Shown: positions 9,901-20,181, counted from the first letter of the stretch. The stretch is 64,000 nt of DNA from JAAFJT01 sp043744275 (GCA_043744275.1 JAYTUY010000173.1:3719-67718); one strand, 5' to 3'. The notes: a model not told the origin generated them from the letters alone. Numbers and translations: made by a program.

Positions 9901-12361
9901 CATTCACTGCCACAGGGTCACCTAAGACAGTAGGGCAATTGATTCTAATGAAAATCCAAGCCGTATCGCAACCATCGGCATTGCATATTTCATATCTTAA
10001 AGAATCGTTTCCACCACAAAAATCTAAAGTTGGAGAAAAAGTAATGACATTCGACCCATCAACATTCGCCGTTCCGTTGGTCGGATTGGTCAAAATACTG
10101 AGGGGTTGCGTTAATGCACCATGCGTTGTATCATTGGCTAAAGCAGTGATGGTAACGTCCGTATTTTTAGTTGTAGAAGCCACATCATCCAAGGCAACTG
10201 GCGGTTGAGGGCAATTAATAGTAATAAAAACCCAACCTGTATCGCAGCCATCCGCATTACATATTTCATAACTCAAAGAATCATTGCCGCCGCAGAAATC
10301 GACTGTCGGAATATAAGCGATGATATTAGAGCCATCCACAGTCGCCAAACCATTAACTGGATTGGTTAAAATACTGAGGGGTTTAATTAAAGCACCATTT
10401 AAAGTATCATTGACAAAAGTATTAATCGTAATGCCTACATTTTTCTTAGTTGTAGCAAAATCGCTCACTGCCACAGGCAAAAGAATGGTATCGCAAAAGA
10501 CATTCACATTCAGCGTATCAGTACAACCAGTTAAAGTTTTAGTAAAAATAACCGTATGCAAACCGCCCGTAAATGCCATTTTAATGCCATTATTAGCAAT
10601 ATTTGTAGCCACATTAGATGTGCCAACTGCACCATTGGAAAGCTTAGTCACTTTTATTTGACCATAAGTTTTAGCTGTAGTACCGCCCGTAATGGTATAA
10701 TTAGTAGTATTTATTGCCCAATTGCCCGTCGGGTCATTGAGGTTCATCACAGCCACCAATTGTGGGAGCGAATCGAAAGACGCAATCGTGACATCAGAGC
10801 CATTTAATTTCCAATAATCCAAGCGGTATTTACCACTCAGACCCATAAAAGGCAATGTATAATAGGCGTAAGAAAATGTCGTATCTTTTGAACAACTGTT
10901 GAAAGAGCCGCTATAAGCTGCGCCATTATCAGCAATTGTATATGAGTTATTAAAATTATTGATGTCATTTACACCTGTCAAACAATACAAACCCTGTGAG
11001 CCACAAGCGACAGAAAGGGGAACAAGCGTATCCACAGCCACCAAATGGCATGATGGATCATCAGGTAAAATATTAACCACCAAAAGGAAAAATCGGCAAT
11101 TAGCATTCGCGCCATCGCAATGCCAACCAGCCATTGTATCTCTACCTGAAAAGCCAGGTTGACGCGTTAAAGTCACGCATGAATCACCAATAACTGTAGC
11201 AGAAACGCCATTTGTAGAAGATAATGTCCATGTATTTTTCAAAACTCTATCGCTGCCCAAGTAAGCTGCGAAGCAAGTATCTTTCGTATTGCCCGTCATC
11301 GTGAACGGTGCGAGCACGATAGTATCTGTAGCAGGCGCACCTGTACATAAAGCATTTAATACAACTGTAATCCGTTGTGTATCAATCGTTTGATTGCCGC
11401 AAGCATCTTCAGCCGCCCATATGCGCGTAATAATTTTACCGCAAGGGTCTGTCGTTTCGTAGTCTCTATAAGTAACCGTTGAGCCTGTACCAGAGCAATT
11501 ATCATTGTTCTGAATTGAAGGCGGAACAGTTGGTACAACTTCACCCAGCTTGAGGTTAATCGTCGTATCATTCGGCGCGGTCAAAGTCGGCGGAATAGTG
11601 TCTATTGTTTTGAGATAAAGCCGCACTTGCGTTTGGTGATTGCAAAGGTTTTGAGCCGTCCAAGTACAAACAAAAAATTGAACAAAGCCATCTTGCTTGC
11701 AATTACCGTTGCGCACCAATACCCTTTCAAACACCACAGGCAAATCAGCACCACCTGAGTTATTCACTCCGCGTGCCCAAGTGCCATTCATAACCGGTAT
11801 ATTATCGCAACCAACGGTCAAAGTATCGCCATCTAAAAGCGTAGCAATCAAAGGATTTGTATAATAAATAACAGGACAAACGGAATCAATGACACCTGCA
11901 TCCACCGCTCCAATGTTCGTAATGCCATCTATACTGAGGGGGTCTGTATAGCCTGCAGCATTAGGATCGCTATCCACACCATCATCGCCGCCTATATTTT
12001 GAGGAGAGAAAATCAGATTAACAGAAGTGCCTGGAAACGCATATTTGACGCGATAAATACCAGCATCCACGCCCGTGAAAGCGTATAAGCCTGCCCCATC
12101 GGTCGTCGTCGTTTGCGTTATGGTATCCCCCAACAGAGTTCGCCCTGTGAGGAGAACATCCATATTTGGGAAGCCATTTTCACCTACTTCTTTTAAGCCA
12201 TTATAGTTGCAATCGAAATAAGCAACGCCTTGAATGCTACTGGCAGCAGAAAATTGAGTGGCTCTAAAAGCAAAAATGTTGAGGATACTAACTAATCCGA
12301 TAATTGCCGTAAGCAGTCCGGCTTTGATAAGTCTATCTGATTTTCTCATAGTTAAAAGCAA
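3983..12361 (-). CDS. Giant secreted repeat protein with T9SS type B (gliding-motility-associated) C-terminal domain
   Basis: A 2792-residue surface or secreted protein. The N-terminal signal region (basic start, then hydrophobic LIKAGLLTAIIGLVSILNIF) is followed by an SdrD_B-like domain (VAYFDCNYNGLKEVGENG ... GAGLYAFTGVDAGIYRV) and a Cys-rich HYR-like stretch. From about residue 640 there are about 22 Ig/cadherin-like repeats, each 85-95 residues, with the pattern NDT.NG...., Y.P...FCGG.DT..Y.IC...GCDTA.V.I.V.CP; the Cys pattern suggests disulfides. The C terminus (FSPNGDGMNDRFVI ... YIYNRWGTEVY ... LPDGTYFIVI) is the gliding-motility-associated type B domain that directs T9SS export. MRKSDRL, four codons in, is an alternative start. 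The role is probably adhesion or surface matrix. Twelve dispersed words fall in this gene, mostly coded as PLSI in the repeats. No close operon partner. Confidence 0.9.
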   Translation of the reverse strand: MLLTMRKSDRLIKAGLLTAIIGLVSILNIFAFRATQFSAASSIQGVAYFDCNYNGLKEVGENGFPNMDVLLTGRTLLGDTITQTTTTDGAGLYAFTGVDAGIYRVKYAFPGTSVNLIFSPQNIGGDDGVDSDPNAAGYTDPLSIDGITNIGAVDAGVIDSVCPVIYYTNPLIATLLDGDTLTVGCDNIPVMNGTWARGVNNSGGADLPVVFERVLVRNGNCKQDGFVQFFVCTWTAQNLCNHQTQVRLYLKTIDTIPPTLTAPNDTTINLKLGEVVPTVPPSIQNNDNCSGTGSTVTYRDYETTDPCGKIITRIWAAEDACGNQTIDTQRITVVLNALCTGAPATDTIVLAPFTMTGNTKDTCFAAYLGSDRVLKNTWTLSSTNGVSATVIGDSCVTLTRQPGFSGRDTMAGWHCDGANANCRFFLLVVNILPDDPSCHLVAVDTLVPLSVACGSQGLYCLTGVNDINNFNNSYTIADNGAAYSGSFNSCSKDTTFSYAYYTLPFMGLSGKYRLDYWKLNGSDVTIASFDSLPQLVAVMNLNDPTGNWAINTTNYTITGGTTAKTYGQIKVTKLSNGAVGTSNVATNIANNGIKMAFTGGLHTVIFTKTLTGCTDTLNVNVFCDTILLPVAVSDFATTKKNVGITINTFVNDTLNGALIKPLSILTNPVNGLATVDGSNIIAYIPTVDFCGGNDSLSYEICNADGCDTGWVFITINCPQPPVALDDVASTTKNTDVTITALANDTTHGALTQPLSILTNPTNGTANVDGSNVITFSPTLDFCGGNDSLRYEICNADGCDTAWIFIRINCPTVLGDPVAVNDNVIANKNTNLYITPLVNDTINGTLLSLGTATAPKHGSVGFVGADSLVYTPLVDYCGNDTIEYRICRTDFKCDSAFIYITVNCPVAGSAPVALDNAVLTDKNVGITITALANDTTNGVLIKPLSIINYSGGATVSVDGSNNIVYTPALDFCGGNDTLKYEICNANGCDTATVVVTVNCPPVLLYPIALTDTISTLKNVAINIDILANDTTNGGLSQSVRIIQNATKGSALVNGFNTIDYTPTPNFCGGIDTLSYEICNVNGCDTGWVYITINCPPVILYPVAVNDVVSTLKNTSVTIAALANDTTNGVLIKPLSIVGYSGLGMITVDGSNNIIYKPEPSFCGGNELFGYEICNANGCDTGWVFVTVNCPPALKPDAINDVATTTKNTLVVINVPLNDIPNGVLTRTTNIVRAPSNGIANVNFTNKIVYTPALNFCGGNDTMTYEICNAAGCDTATVVVTVNCPAPLLYPIAVDDAVTTTKNNGILIDALLNDTLNGVLINPLSIVAYTGSAMVSVDGSNNIIYIPATNFCGGKDTVGYKICTATGCDTGWVFITINCPPIVYPIAVDDAVSTLKNTSVTASVLSNDTTNGALVGPINIINYTGGATVSVDGSNNIVYLPASNFCSGNDTVYYSLCNSSGCDTGRVVITVNCPAGLFPIALNDAVSTLKNASITINALSNDTINGSLKQSIQIIKSPTKGTANVNGFNYIVFTPQSNYCGGQDSLSYEICNANGCDTAWVYININCPALVPPIANNDAISTLKNTAITITALANDNTNGALISPLSILLNPSKGTASVDGSNNIVYTPQAGFCGGNDTLTYKICNADGCATATVVVTINCPALVPPIANNDAISTLKNTAITINVLLNDNKNGALISPLSILLNPNKGTASVDGSNNIVYTPQAGFCGGNDTLTYKICNADGCATATVVVTINCPIIAPIAIDDAISLDKNSFKLFKPTINDTLNGSLFAVNIITSPSNGSIGFISIDSLIYTPFTGFCGKDTITYSVCNQGRLCDTATIIATIICTDTIGNSQRPTAVDDIVSTLKNTSIKIAVIANDTVNGALSQPLSILNNPKHGTAIVNGNQITYTPALDFCGGNDSLSYVICNANGCDTGWAFITVNCTGGNNNANQPIALDDNVSTGRNTPFIFQPTKNDTIKGTLISLNIVSTSKHGTLAFAGIDSLVYYPQAGYCGNDTVVYSICNQFSLCATATIFINITCDTVPTGNGKRPVAVDDLAITLKNTAVNIAVLTNDTINGGLIRPLSILGNPSKGTAVVSANDIVYTPQAGFCGGTDTVTYEICNANGCDTGLVIITVNCPIIILKPDAVNDLVTTTKNTQIVIDVLANDTKNGTLTRTTNIIRQPSKGTAIVNFSNKIVYIPQANFCGGSDTLTYEICNADGCDTALVIIDIQCVGTNPDAVDDVATVNKNVSTTLSVLSNDAINGTLIRPLSILTAPINGTASVDANNNIIYRPTTNFCGKDTLTYEICNNNGCDSAKLIITVSCSFVVNRPDAVDDYTTTFKNTGINIDALTNDQLNGVLDSISIIKTPRHGVASVNGLKIKYQPDSTFCGSNDTLSYSICTSNGCDTAQIIVNVTCDIVSNTPPDAVDDARSTLQGRSLTMVVLANDLLHGAALDSAKIVQSPRKGSARFDAFGNIFYNPNPNFCGGNDTLTYQICTQYGCDTALVVITVTCDSLFNLLPIAATDNATTGRNIAVIIPVLQNDTLNGADTFRIITFGKHGSAIFNNTNSIVYQPDSIFCNGKDTLVYQICNIAGCSTAKVIINVTCDSIAKLLPIANADTASTKSNEPVMIDVTSNDTLRGAKKPVIVSEPKKGIVTIAGDNKALYIPNTDAFGRDTFTYVICNAFGCDTTTVGIFIMAGDSIKIFNGFSPNGDGMNDRFVIKGIENYPNNEVYIYNRWGTEVYKTKGYTNDNGWDGSWVGRYLPDGTYFIVIVFNDEKKQRVTGYIQIHR
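7101..7664 (-). repeat. Recent 282-bp tandem duplication inside the giant gene
   Basis: The two adjacent repeat modules starting near 7101 and 7383 are almost identical in DNA sequence, while other modules of the gene are well diverged. The period is about 282 bp, or 94 codons. It marks recent unequal exchange or slippage. Each copy carries one ACTGAGGGGG word (7265 and 7547). Confidence 0.8.
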
Positions 12362-12636
12362 ATTTTCCTTGTATTAAACGACAAGTTTTTGAATAATAAA
12401 GTGTCTTTTTTGAAATCTAAAAAATGAGTGAAGGTGCCTTGATTGACATAGCCCACACTGAATAAAAAAATTGCCAGAGTAAAAGTGAATATATAGTCAG
12501 TTTTTAAAATGCCTATTTAAAGTGAGTTAAAATGGGCGTTGCAAAAAGATTGCCAATATTATATGTTAAATAACTATGTGTAGCGTTTCGCATTGAAAAT
12601 CAACAGCTTTACGCATAATTATTTAAATATTTATAA

Positions 12637-12675
12637 AAAAAAATGCATTTATCGTACAGACAAATGCATTTTTTT
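12637..12675. terminator. Bidirectional terminator-like hairpin between divergent genes
   Basis: The 14-base arms 12637-12650 and 12662-12675 (core AAATGCATTT) have A-runs on one side and T-runs on the other. It lies between two divergently oriented genes, where no mRNA should end. It would fit as the end of a short minus-strand transcript covering the hairpin array at 12793-12958. Confidence 0.55.
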
Positions 12676-12792
12676 ATTATTTAAATGAAAAATATATATT
12701 TTAAAATTTCTGAAAAAAACTTCTTTAAAACAGGGATTAAATTTTTAAATTGAGCAATGTGGCGGGCGATTATGGAGCAAATAACAAGACTA

Positions 12793-12958
12793 AAACTTGA
12801 TGTTGCAATTTGCAACATCAAGTTTAACCCAACTTTGAGGTCACAATTTGTGACTTCAAAGTTTCGATTGAGTATAACAAGACTCAAACTTGAGGTCACA
12901 ATTTGTGACCTCAAGTTTGACTCAAAACTTGAGGACGCAAATTGCGTCCTCAAGTTTT
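12793..12958. repeat. Array of four covarying ~33-37 bp palindromes
   Basis: The palindromes are 12793-12825, 12831-12863, 12884-12920 and 12924-12958. Each keeps an AACTT outer arm and an AATTT or AAATT centre. The stem middle differs between copies (GATGTTGC, GAGGTCAC, GAGGACGC) with matching changes in the other arm, except for one mismatch in copy 2. This compensatory variation suggests selection for the hairpin itself. A related palindrome lies inside the next gene at 13247-13273. A minus-strand reading frame over the array only repeats LRSQIVTS-like words and is not taken as a gene. The rest of 12362-13049 holds nothing else I can support. Confidence 0.8.
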
Positions 12959-13049
12959 AGAATATTTTTTTTAAATAAAACAGCTTAGACTAATGGTTTC
13001 CAACGTTTTATTTATTTTACAGCCTTTTTTTAATTAAAATTTCAACATT

Positions 13050-13604
13050 ATGAGTCAACTTATCCCTACAGAAGAGGTTCTTATATCTCGGATTTATACA
13101 CTTCGCCATCAGAAAGTTATGTTTGATTTCGATTTAGCTGAAATGTATGGCGTCGAAACAAAGGTATTGAAGCAAGCTGTAAAACGTAATATGGAACGTT
13201 TCCCAGTAGATTTCATGTTTGAACTCACCCAAGAAGAGTTTAAAACTTTGAGGTCACAAATTGTGACCTCAAAAACTAATGAAACCAGAGGTGGCTCACG
13301 TTATCCTCCTTTTGCCTTTACAGAACATGGTGCTGTCATGCTCGCCAGCATCTTGAACAGTGAAACGGCTGTAAAAGCCAGCATATTCGTCGTCCGCACT
13401 TTTATAAAATTGCGACAACTCATCAGTGGCTATCATGAACTAACGGAAAGAATGGATGGTATAGAAGAAAAATACGATAGCCAATTTGAGCAAGTCATAC
13501 ACGCTTTAGAAGGGCTTGCTGAAAAGAAAAAAGAGCCTCGTAAATTCATTGGTTTTAAAGAAGACAAAATAGAATATGGCAAAAAAAGCATCAAAACCGA
13601 CTGA
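13050..13604 (+). CDS. ORF6N-domain protein
   Basis: A 184-residue protein with the ORF6N domain in its first ~120 residues: LISRIYTLRHQKVMFDFDLAEMYGV, VKRNMERFP.DFMFELT.EE, LRSQIVTS, and RYPPFAFTEHGAVMLASIL. The domain is known from phage and bacterial proteins, often with KilA-N-type DNA-binding or antirepressor partners; its function is poorly defined. The C terminus is a charged helix (YHELTERMDGIEEKYDSQFEQVIHALEGL), likely a coiled coil. The codons for LRSQIVTS form a near-perfect palindrome at 13247-13273 that matches the hairpin array just upstream. The gene overlaps the next one by 29 bases, so the two are probably coupled. It looks like phage-derived accessory DNA. Confidence 0.85.
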   Translation: MSQLIPTEEVLISRIYTLRHQKVMFDFDLAEMYGVETKVLKQAVKRNMERFPVDFMFELTQEEFKTLRSQIVTSKTNETRGGSRYPPFAFTEHGAVMLASILNSETAVKASIFVVRTFIKLRQLISGYHELTERMDGIEEKYDSQFEQVIHALEGLAEKKKEPRKFIGFKEDKIEYGKKSIKTD

Positions 13605-14157
13605 CCCTCGATTAGAGGTTCTGAAAATGTTGACAGTTGATCAGAAAGATAAATTATTGCTCAAACTTTTCAGAAAAGACCCCATGCTCGTCGAAAAACT
13701 CACCTTCGAGTTTTTTGAAGATAAAAGTGATTTGGAAAGACGCAGGGATGACCTCAGAAATGCCATCCTTCAATACATAGCCCCTCAGTATATTCCTTGG
13801 GATACGCCCGGCGAAGTAATGATGGCAATGCGCAGCCTCAACGGACGCATCACTGAGCACGTCAAAATCACGAAAGATAAATATGGCGAAGTGGAATTGA
13901 CCATTTTGCTCCTCAACACTGCTTTCGAGCAATTTTGGAAAATGCTCCACGAAAAGGCTTCAAGAGCCGATACATTTGCAGAATATTGCATCAAACGCAC
14001 CCTTTTTATCATCAAATGCTTAGATAAACTGCATGAAGATAACTATTTGGACTTCAAAACCGATTTGAATCAGTTGTTCAAAACACTCCATTCTTATGTC
14101 AAAACGCGGCATGATGCTAAGAGCAATAATATACCTGAGACGTTTGATTTTGAATAA
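13576..14157 (+). CDS. Unknown protein coupled to the ORF6N gene
   Basis: I do not recognise this 193-residue family. The start ATG lies inside the 3' end of the ORF6N gene in another frame, which suggests translational coupling. The protein is soluble and mostly helical, with a charged N terminus (MAKKASKPTDPRLEVLKML). The middle, TPGEVMMAMRSLNGRITEHVKITKDKYGEVELTILL, may form a small mixed fold, and the C-terminal half is helical. There is no signal peptide or membrane span. The clear coding pattern, full length and overlap argue for a real gene. One dispersed word (13781) is in frame as APQYI. A partner role with the ORF6N protein is only inferred from position. Confidence 0.75.
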   Translation: MAKKASKPTDPRLEVLKMLTVDQKDKLLLKLFRKDPMLVEKLTFEFFEDKSDLERRRDDLRNAILQYIAPQYIPWDTPGEVMMAMRSLNGRITEHVKITKDKYGEVELTILLLNTAFEQFWKMLHEKASRADTFAEYCIKRTLFIIKCLDKLHEDNYLDFKTDLNQLFKTLHSYVKTRHDAKSNNIPETFDFE

Positions 14158-14188
14158 AAAAGGGCTGTTTCAATTGAGTTAAAACAAT

Positions 14189-14196
14189 TAACTTTG
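14189..14196 (+). promoter_or_regulatory. Bacteroidota -7 box TAACTTTG
   Basis: A perfect TAnnTTTG box lies about 12 bases before the ATG at 14208. No clear -33 TTTG is seen at the usual spacing. It most likely drives the small antitoxin gene. Confidence 0.6.
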
Positions 14197-14207
14197 TAAA
14201 AAAATAA

Positions 14208-14444
14208 ATGAATATGAAGTCAATAACTATTTCTGAAACAGAATATTTAGGCTTGTTAGAAACCATCAATCGGCTTTCTACTGAATTGTTAAAATTGAAA
14301 TCTAAGCCTAATGTTAAAAAACAATCCACAAACGCTTCAATTATTGATGAGCTACATGGTATAATCGAAATGCCCAAGGATTTTGATTATAAAGAGTATT
14401 TAACCGACGCTCTCATTGCAAAACATTACTATCTTTATTTATGA
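14208..14444 (+). CDS. VapB-like antitoxin, small
   Basis: A 78-residue protein with the layout of short Bacteroidota antitoxins paired with PIN toxins: an N-terminal strand-helix (SITISETEYLGLLETINRLSTELLKLK) and a C-terminal segment (SIIDELHGIIEMPKDFDYKEYLTDALIAKHY) of the kind that wraps the toxin. The alternative start MKSITIS lies two codons later. The stop overlaps the next start (ATGA), as in coupled toxin-antitoxin pairs. Because the toxin is only a fragment, the pair is probably no longer active. Assignment is by pattern and context. Confidence 0.65.
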   Translation: MNMKSITISETEYLGLLETINRLSTELLKLKSKPNVKKQSTNASIIDELHGIIEMPKDFDYKEYLTDALIAKHYYLYL

Positions 14445-14635
14445 ATATTACATACATTGATTCTAAAACCATTCATGATGCTTTAGCATTAAATTATAAA
14501 GATTTTGAAGATGCTGTTCAATACCAAAGTGCTCTCAAAACTTTTGGTTTGACACATTTTATCACGCGAAATAAGTCCGATTTTACAGAAACAAGTCTTC
14601 CCATTTTAACACCAAGTGAATATTGGGCTTTGTAA
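14441..14635 (+). pseudogene. PIN-domain (VapC-like) toxin, N-terminally deleted remnant
   Basis: Only 64 residues remain. They match the C-terminal third of a PIN ribonuclease: YIDSKTIHDALAL, then DFEDAVQYQSAL, then HFITRNKSDF and LPILTPSEYW. PIN toxins are normally about 130-140 residues and need an N-terminal Asp (LDTN type) for the metal site. That part is absent, although the reading frame and the ATGA coupling to the antitoxin are kept. This points to an internal in-frame deletion. The product should be inactive as a nuclease; it could still bind the antitoxin. Confidence 0.72.
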
Positions 14636-14656
14636 AAGGAGCATATTATAGCAAAA

Positions 14657-14690
14657 AAAACGGCAACTTCTTCTGAGAGGTTGCCGTTTT
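14657..14690 (+). terminator. Terminator, module 1 (AACGGCAAC hairpin)
   Basis: Arms 14657-14667 and 14680-14690 form an AACGGCAAC/GTTGCCGTT hairpin, followed by TGCTTTTTAT and then the dispersed word at 14701. Near-identical modules lie at 15288 and 15746. Confidence 0.88.
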
Positions 14691-14713
14691 TGCTTTTTAT
14701 ACTGAGGGGGTGT

Positions 14714-14743
14714 TTTGAATCACGATAAAAGTTATTATTTTTG
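14714..14743 (+). promoter_or_regulatory. Promoter of the Uma2 gene (TTTG-N18-TATTTTTG)
   Basis: A -33 TTTG at 14714-14717 and a -7 TATTTTTG at 14736-14743 are 18 bases apart, matching the Bacteroidota consensus. It begins four bases after the dispersed word at 14701-14710. The ATG at 14759 follows 15 bases later. Confidence 0.75.
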
Positions 14744-14758
14744 TAAAAAATACAGAAA

Positions 14759-15268
14759 ATGGAATTATCAGAAAATTTAATTACAGATACAACTTATGCT
14801 GATGTGTATGAACAGCCCGCAGAAGTTGAAATTCATAAAAATATGGCAAGTAGAAACCATGCTAAAATCCAAAGCCGCTTGGCTAAGGTTTTAGGCAACA
14901 GCTATGATGAAAATTATGACGTTTTTACAGAGTTTGAAATGGAATTAATCGGTAAAAAAGTTATTCCTGATGTCTCTATGTTACCGCTTCAACCCTCCAA
15001 TTGGCAAAAAGATGAGATACGAGGTACTGAGCCGCCTATTTTAGCCATTGAAATATTGTCTCCCCGTCAATCTTATGATGAAATTGTCACGAAAATTAGG
15101 GAAATATATTTACCAGCTGGCGTTCGTTCCGTTTGGTTTATTATCCCCTCAACAGGCATAATACAAATTTTTACACCTGATAGCAAAATTAGAACGATAG
15201 CCGAAGGAGGCATATTGAAAGATACTGCAAGCGGATTTGAAGTAGATTTGAGTAAAATTTTCAGATAA
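14759..15268 (+). CDS. Uma2-family (DUF820) putative endonuclease
   Basis: A 169-residue protein with the Uma2/DUF820 fold, a PD-(D/E)XK-like nuclease family common in cyanobacteria and Bacteroidota and of unclear role. Visible family features are VFTEFEMEL, the IPDVSML segment with Asp71, the core ILAIEILSPRQSYDEI with Glu98, and the helix-strand KIREIYLPAGVRSVWFIIP. The usual Lys two residues after the Glu is not seen (EIL), as in most of the family. Length is near normal. It has its own promoter and terminator, so it is monocistronic. A role in mobile DNA or DNA damage is sometimes suggested, but nothing here tests it. Confidence 0.85.
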   Translation: MELSENLITDTTYADVYEQPAEVEIHKNMASRNHAKIQSRLAKVLGNSYDENYDVFTEFEMELIGKKVIPDVSMLPLQPSNWQKDEIRGTEPPILAIEILSPRQSYDEIVTKIREIYLPAGVRSVWFIIPSTGIIQIFTPDSKIRTIAEGGILKDTASGFEVDLSKIFR

Positions 15269-15287
15269 AACTTCCCATTTTACGATA

Positions 15288-15323
15288 AAAAACGGCAACT
15301 TTCTCCCAAAAGTTGCCGTTTTT
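15288..15323 (+). terminator. Terminator, module 2
   Basis: Fifteen-base perfect arms, 15288-15302 and 15309-15323, with the same AACGGCAAC stem as module 1, again followed by GCTTTTTAT and a dispersed word at 15333. Confidence 0.9.
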
Positions 15324-15364
15324 GCTTTTTATACTGAGGGGGTGTTTCTTTGCTTGCTTTTTAC

Positions 15365-15400
15365 TATTTTTGCGGACTTGCATAAAGTTGATTATTTTTG
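15365..15400 (+). promoter_or_regulatory. Two TATTTTTG boxes before the DUF2281-like gene
   Basis: Two TAnnTTTG boxes lie at 15365-15372 and 15393-15400. The TTTG of the first sits 20 bases before the second, so it can serve as its -33 element. The gene start at 15417 is 16 bases after the second box. Confidence 0.65.
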
Positions 15401-15416
15401 TTTAAAAAATTGAACA

Positions 15417-15683
15417 ATGGCTCATAAGCAAACTTTAACAATCGAATTTGATGCGATTAATTTTCCAATTTTAGCTGAAATTTTTAAAAAATTTGAGGTT
15501 AAAATTAAATCTAAAAAACCGCTTTCAAAGATTGAAAATAATGATGTAGTGACTCCTCAATCATCTAAAGAATCTTCTGAAAATCCTCCACAGACCAAAC
15601 CAAAATTTGGCTTTTTGAAAGGGCAATTTAAAATGGCATCTGATTTCGATGTACCTTTAGAGGATTTTAAAGATTATATGTGA
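15417..15683 (+). CDS. DUF2281-like (VapB-type) antitoxin, no toxin partner
   Basis: An 88-residue protein. The N terminus (QTLTIEFDAINFPILAEIFKKFEVKIK) looks like a small strand-helix module. The C terminus, FGFLKGQFKMASDFDVPLEDFKDYM, strongly resembles the DUF2281 antitoxin tail that fits into PIN toxins. Between them is a low-complexity Ser/Pro/Lys linker. The downstream toxin usually found within a few bases is missing; the next 170 bases hold only a terminator, a dispersed word and a promoter. It is therefore an orphan or a remnant of a vapBC locus. The gene has its own promoter and terminator. Confidence 0.7.
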   Translation: MAHKQTLTIEFDAINFPILAEIFKKFEVKIKSKKPLSKIENNDVVTPQSSKESSENPPQTKPKFGFLKGQFKMASDFDVPLEDFKDYM

Positions 15684-15745
15684 TTTCGACAACTATGCTA
15701 AAAGAACATTGGTTATTAGAATTTGGTAGCAATTTTATAATTTAA

Positions 15746-15781
15746 AAAAACGGCAACTTCTTCGATGAGGTTGCCGTTTTT
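15746..15781 (+). terminator. Terminator, module 3
   Basis: Arms 15746-15757 and 15770-15781 repeat the AACGGCAAC stem. They are followed by GCTTTTTAT and a dispersed word at 15791, as in modules 1 and 2. Confidence 0.9.
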
Positions 15782-15806
15782 GCTTTTTATACTGAGGGGG
15801 TGCTTC

Positions 15807-15840
15807 TTTGCTTGGTTTTTATTATTTTTGCGGACTTTTC
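15807..15840 (+). promoter_or_regulatory. Promoter TTTG-N22-TATTTTTG
   Basis: A -33 TTTG at 15807-15810 and a -7 TATTTTTG at 15833-15840 precede the small membrane gene and probably also valS. Confidence 0.68.
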
Positions 15841-15855
15841 TAAAAGATAAAATTT

Positions 15856-16125
15856 ATGGGTATAGACCGATTTTTATGGATCATCGTAAATTGTGGATTA
15901 ATTTTATTGTTTAATTATTTCAGAAGAGATTGGATGTATGAAAAAGATAGTTCAGTTCGATTTTTTCAAAACTGGGGTAATCTTTTCATGATTTTGTTTC
16001 ATTTAGCTCAAATATTATATATCGTTTTCAATAAAGATGCACTCGGCCAAGGCTTTTTTTTATTTATCTATATTGTAAATCAATTATATCTAATAATTCT
16101 TTCATTCCTAAGAAGAAAAAAATAA
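15856..16125 (+). CDS. Small three-helix membrane protein
   Basis: I do not recognise this 89-residue protein. It has three hydrophobic spans (about residues 7-22, 43-58 and 68-84), charged loops (RRDWMYEKDSSVR) and a basic tail RRKK, so it is an inner-membrane protein. It starts after a good promoter and ends 11 bases before valS, so the two are probably co-transcribed. No motif points to a function. The clear hydrophobic pattern and regulatory signals support a real gene. Confidence 0.7.
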   Translation: MGIDRFLWIIVNCGLILLFNYFRRDWMYEKDSSVRFFQNWGNLFMILFHLAQILYIVFNKDALGQGFFLFIYIVNQLYLIILSFLRRKK

Positions 16126-16136
16126 ATCAACACCTT

Positions 16137-20084
<3,948 letters not shown>

Positions 20085-20087
20085 TTT

Positions 20088-20181
20088 TGAAATCGTGGCT
20101 TCAGAGCAACAAAAACAAGCGGATGCTTTGGCGCGGATTCGGATTTTGGAGGAGAGTTTGGCGGGGTTGAATATGATATGA
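20088..20181 (+). pseudogene. Displaced 3' end of valS (right copy of the 72-bp repeat)
   Basis: Starting four bases after the fusion's stop codon, 30 codons of ValS C terminus are preserved (EIVASEQQKQADALARIR, then ESLAGLNMI) with a proper TGA at 20179-20181. The fused copy reads ESLSGLSHI at the same place. The displaced end therefore looks like the natural end of another valS allele. It has no start codon or promoter and is probably not translated. Confidence 0.85.

Noticed and set aside
5549..10381. Words in the giant gene as pure protein-repeat by-product
   Set aside because: The same word occurs about 40 more times outside this gene, in other frames and in non-coding DNA.
12681..12953. 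90-residue minus-strand frame (MRTQFASSS...) over the hairpin array
   Set aside because: The frame is a by-product of the palindromes, which give LRSQIVTS-like words on both strands. No promoter or family match beyond that.
12793..12958. CRISPR array
   Set aside because: Units are palindromes with variable stems rather than constant repeats with unique spacers, and there is no cas gene.
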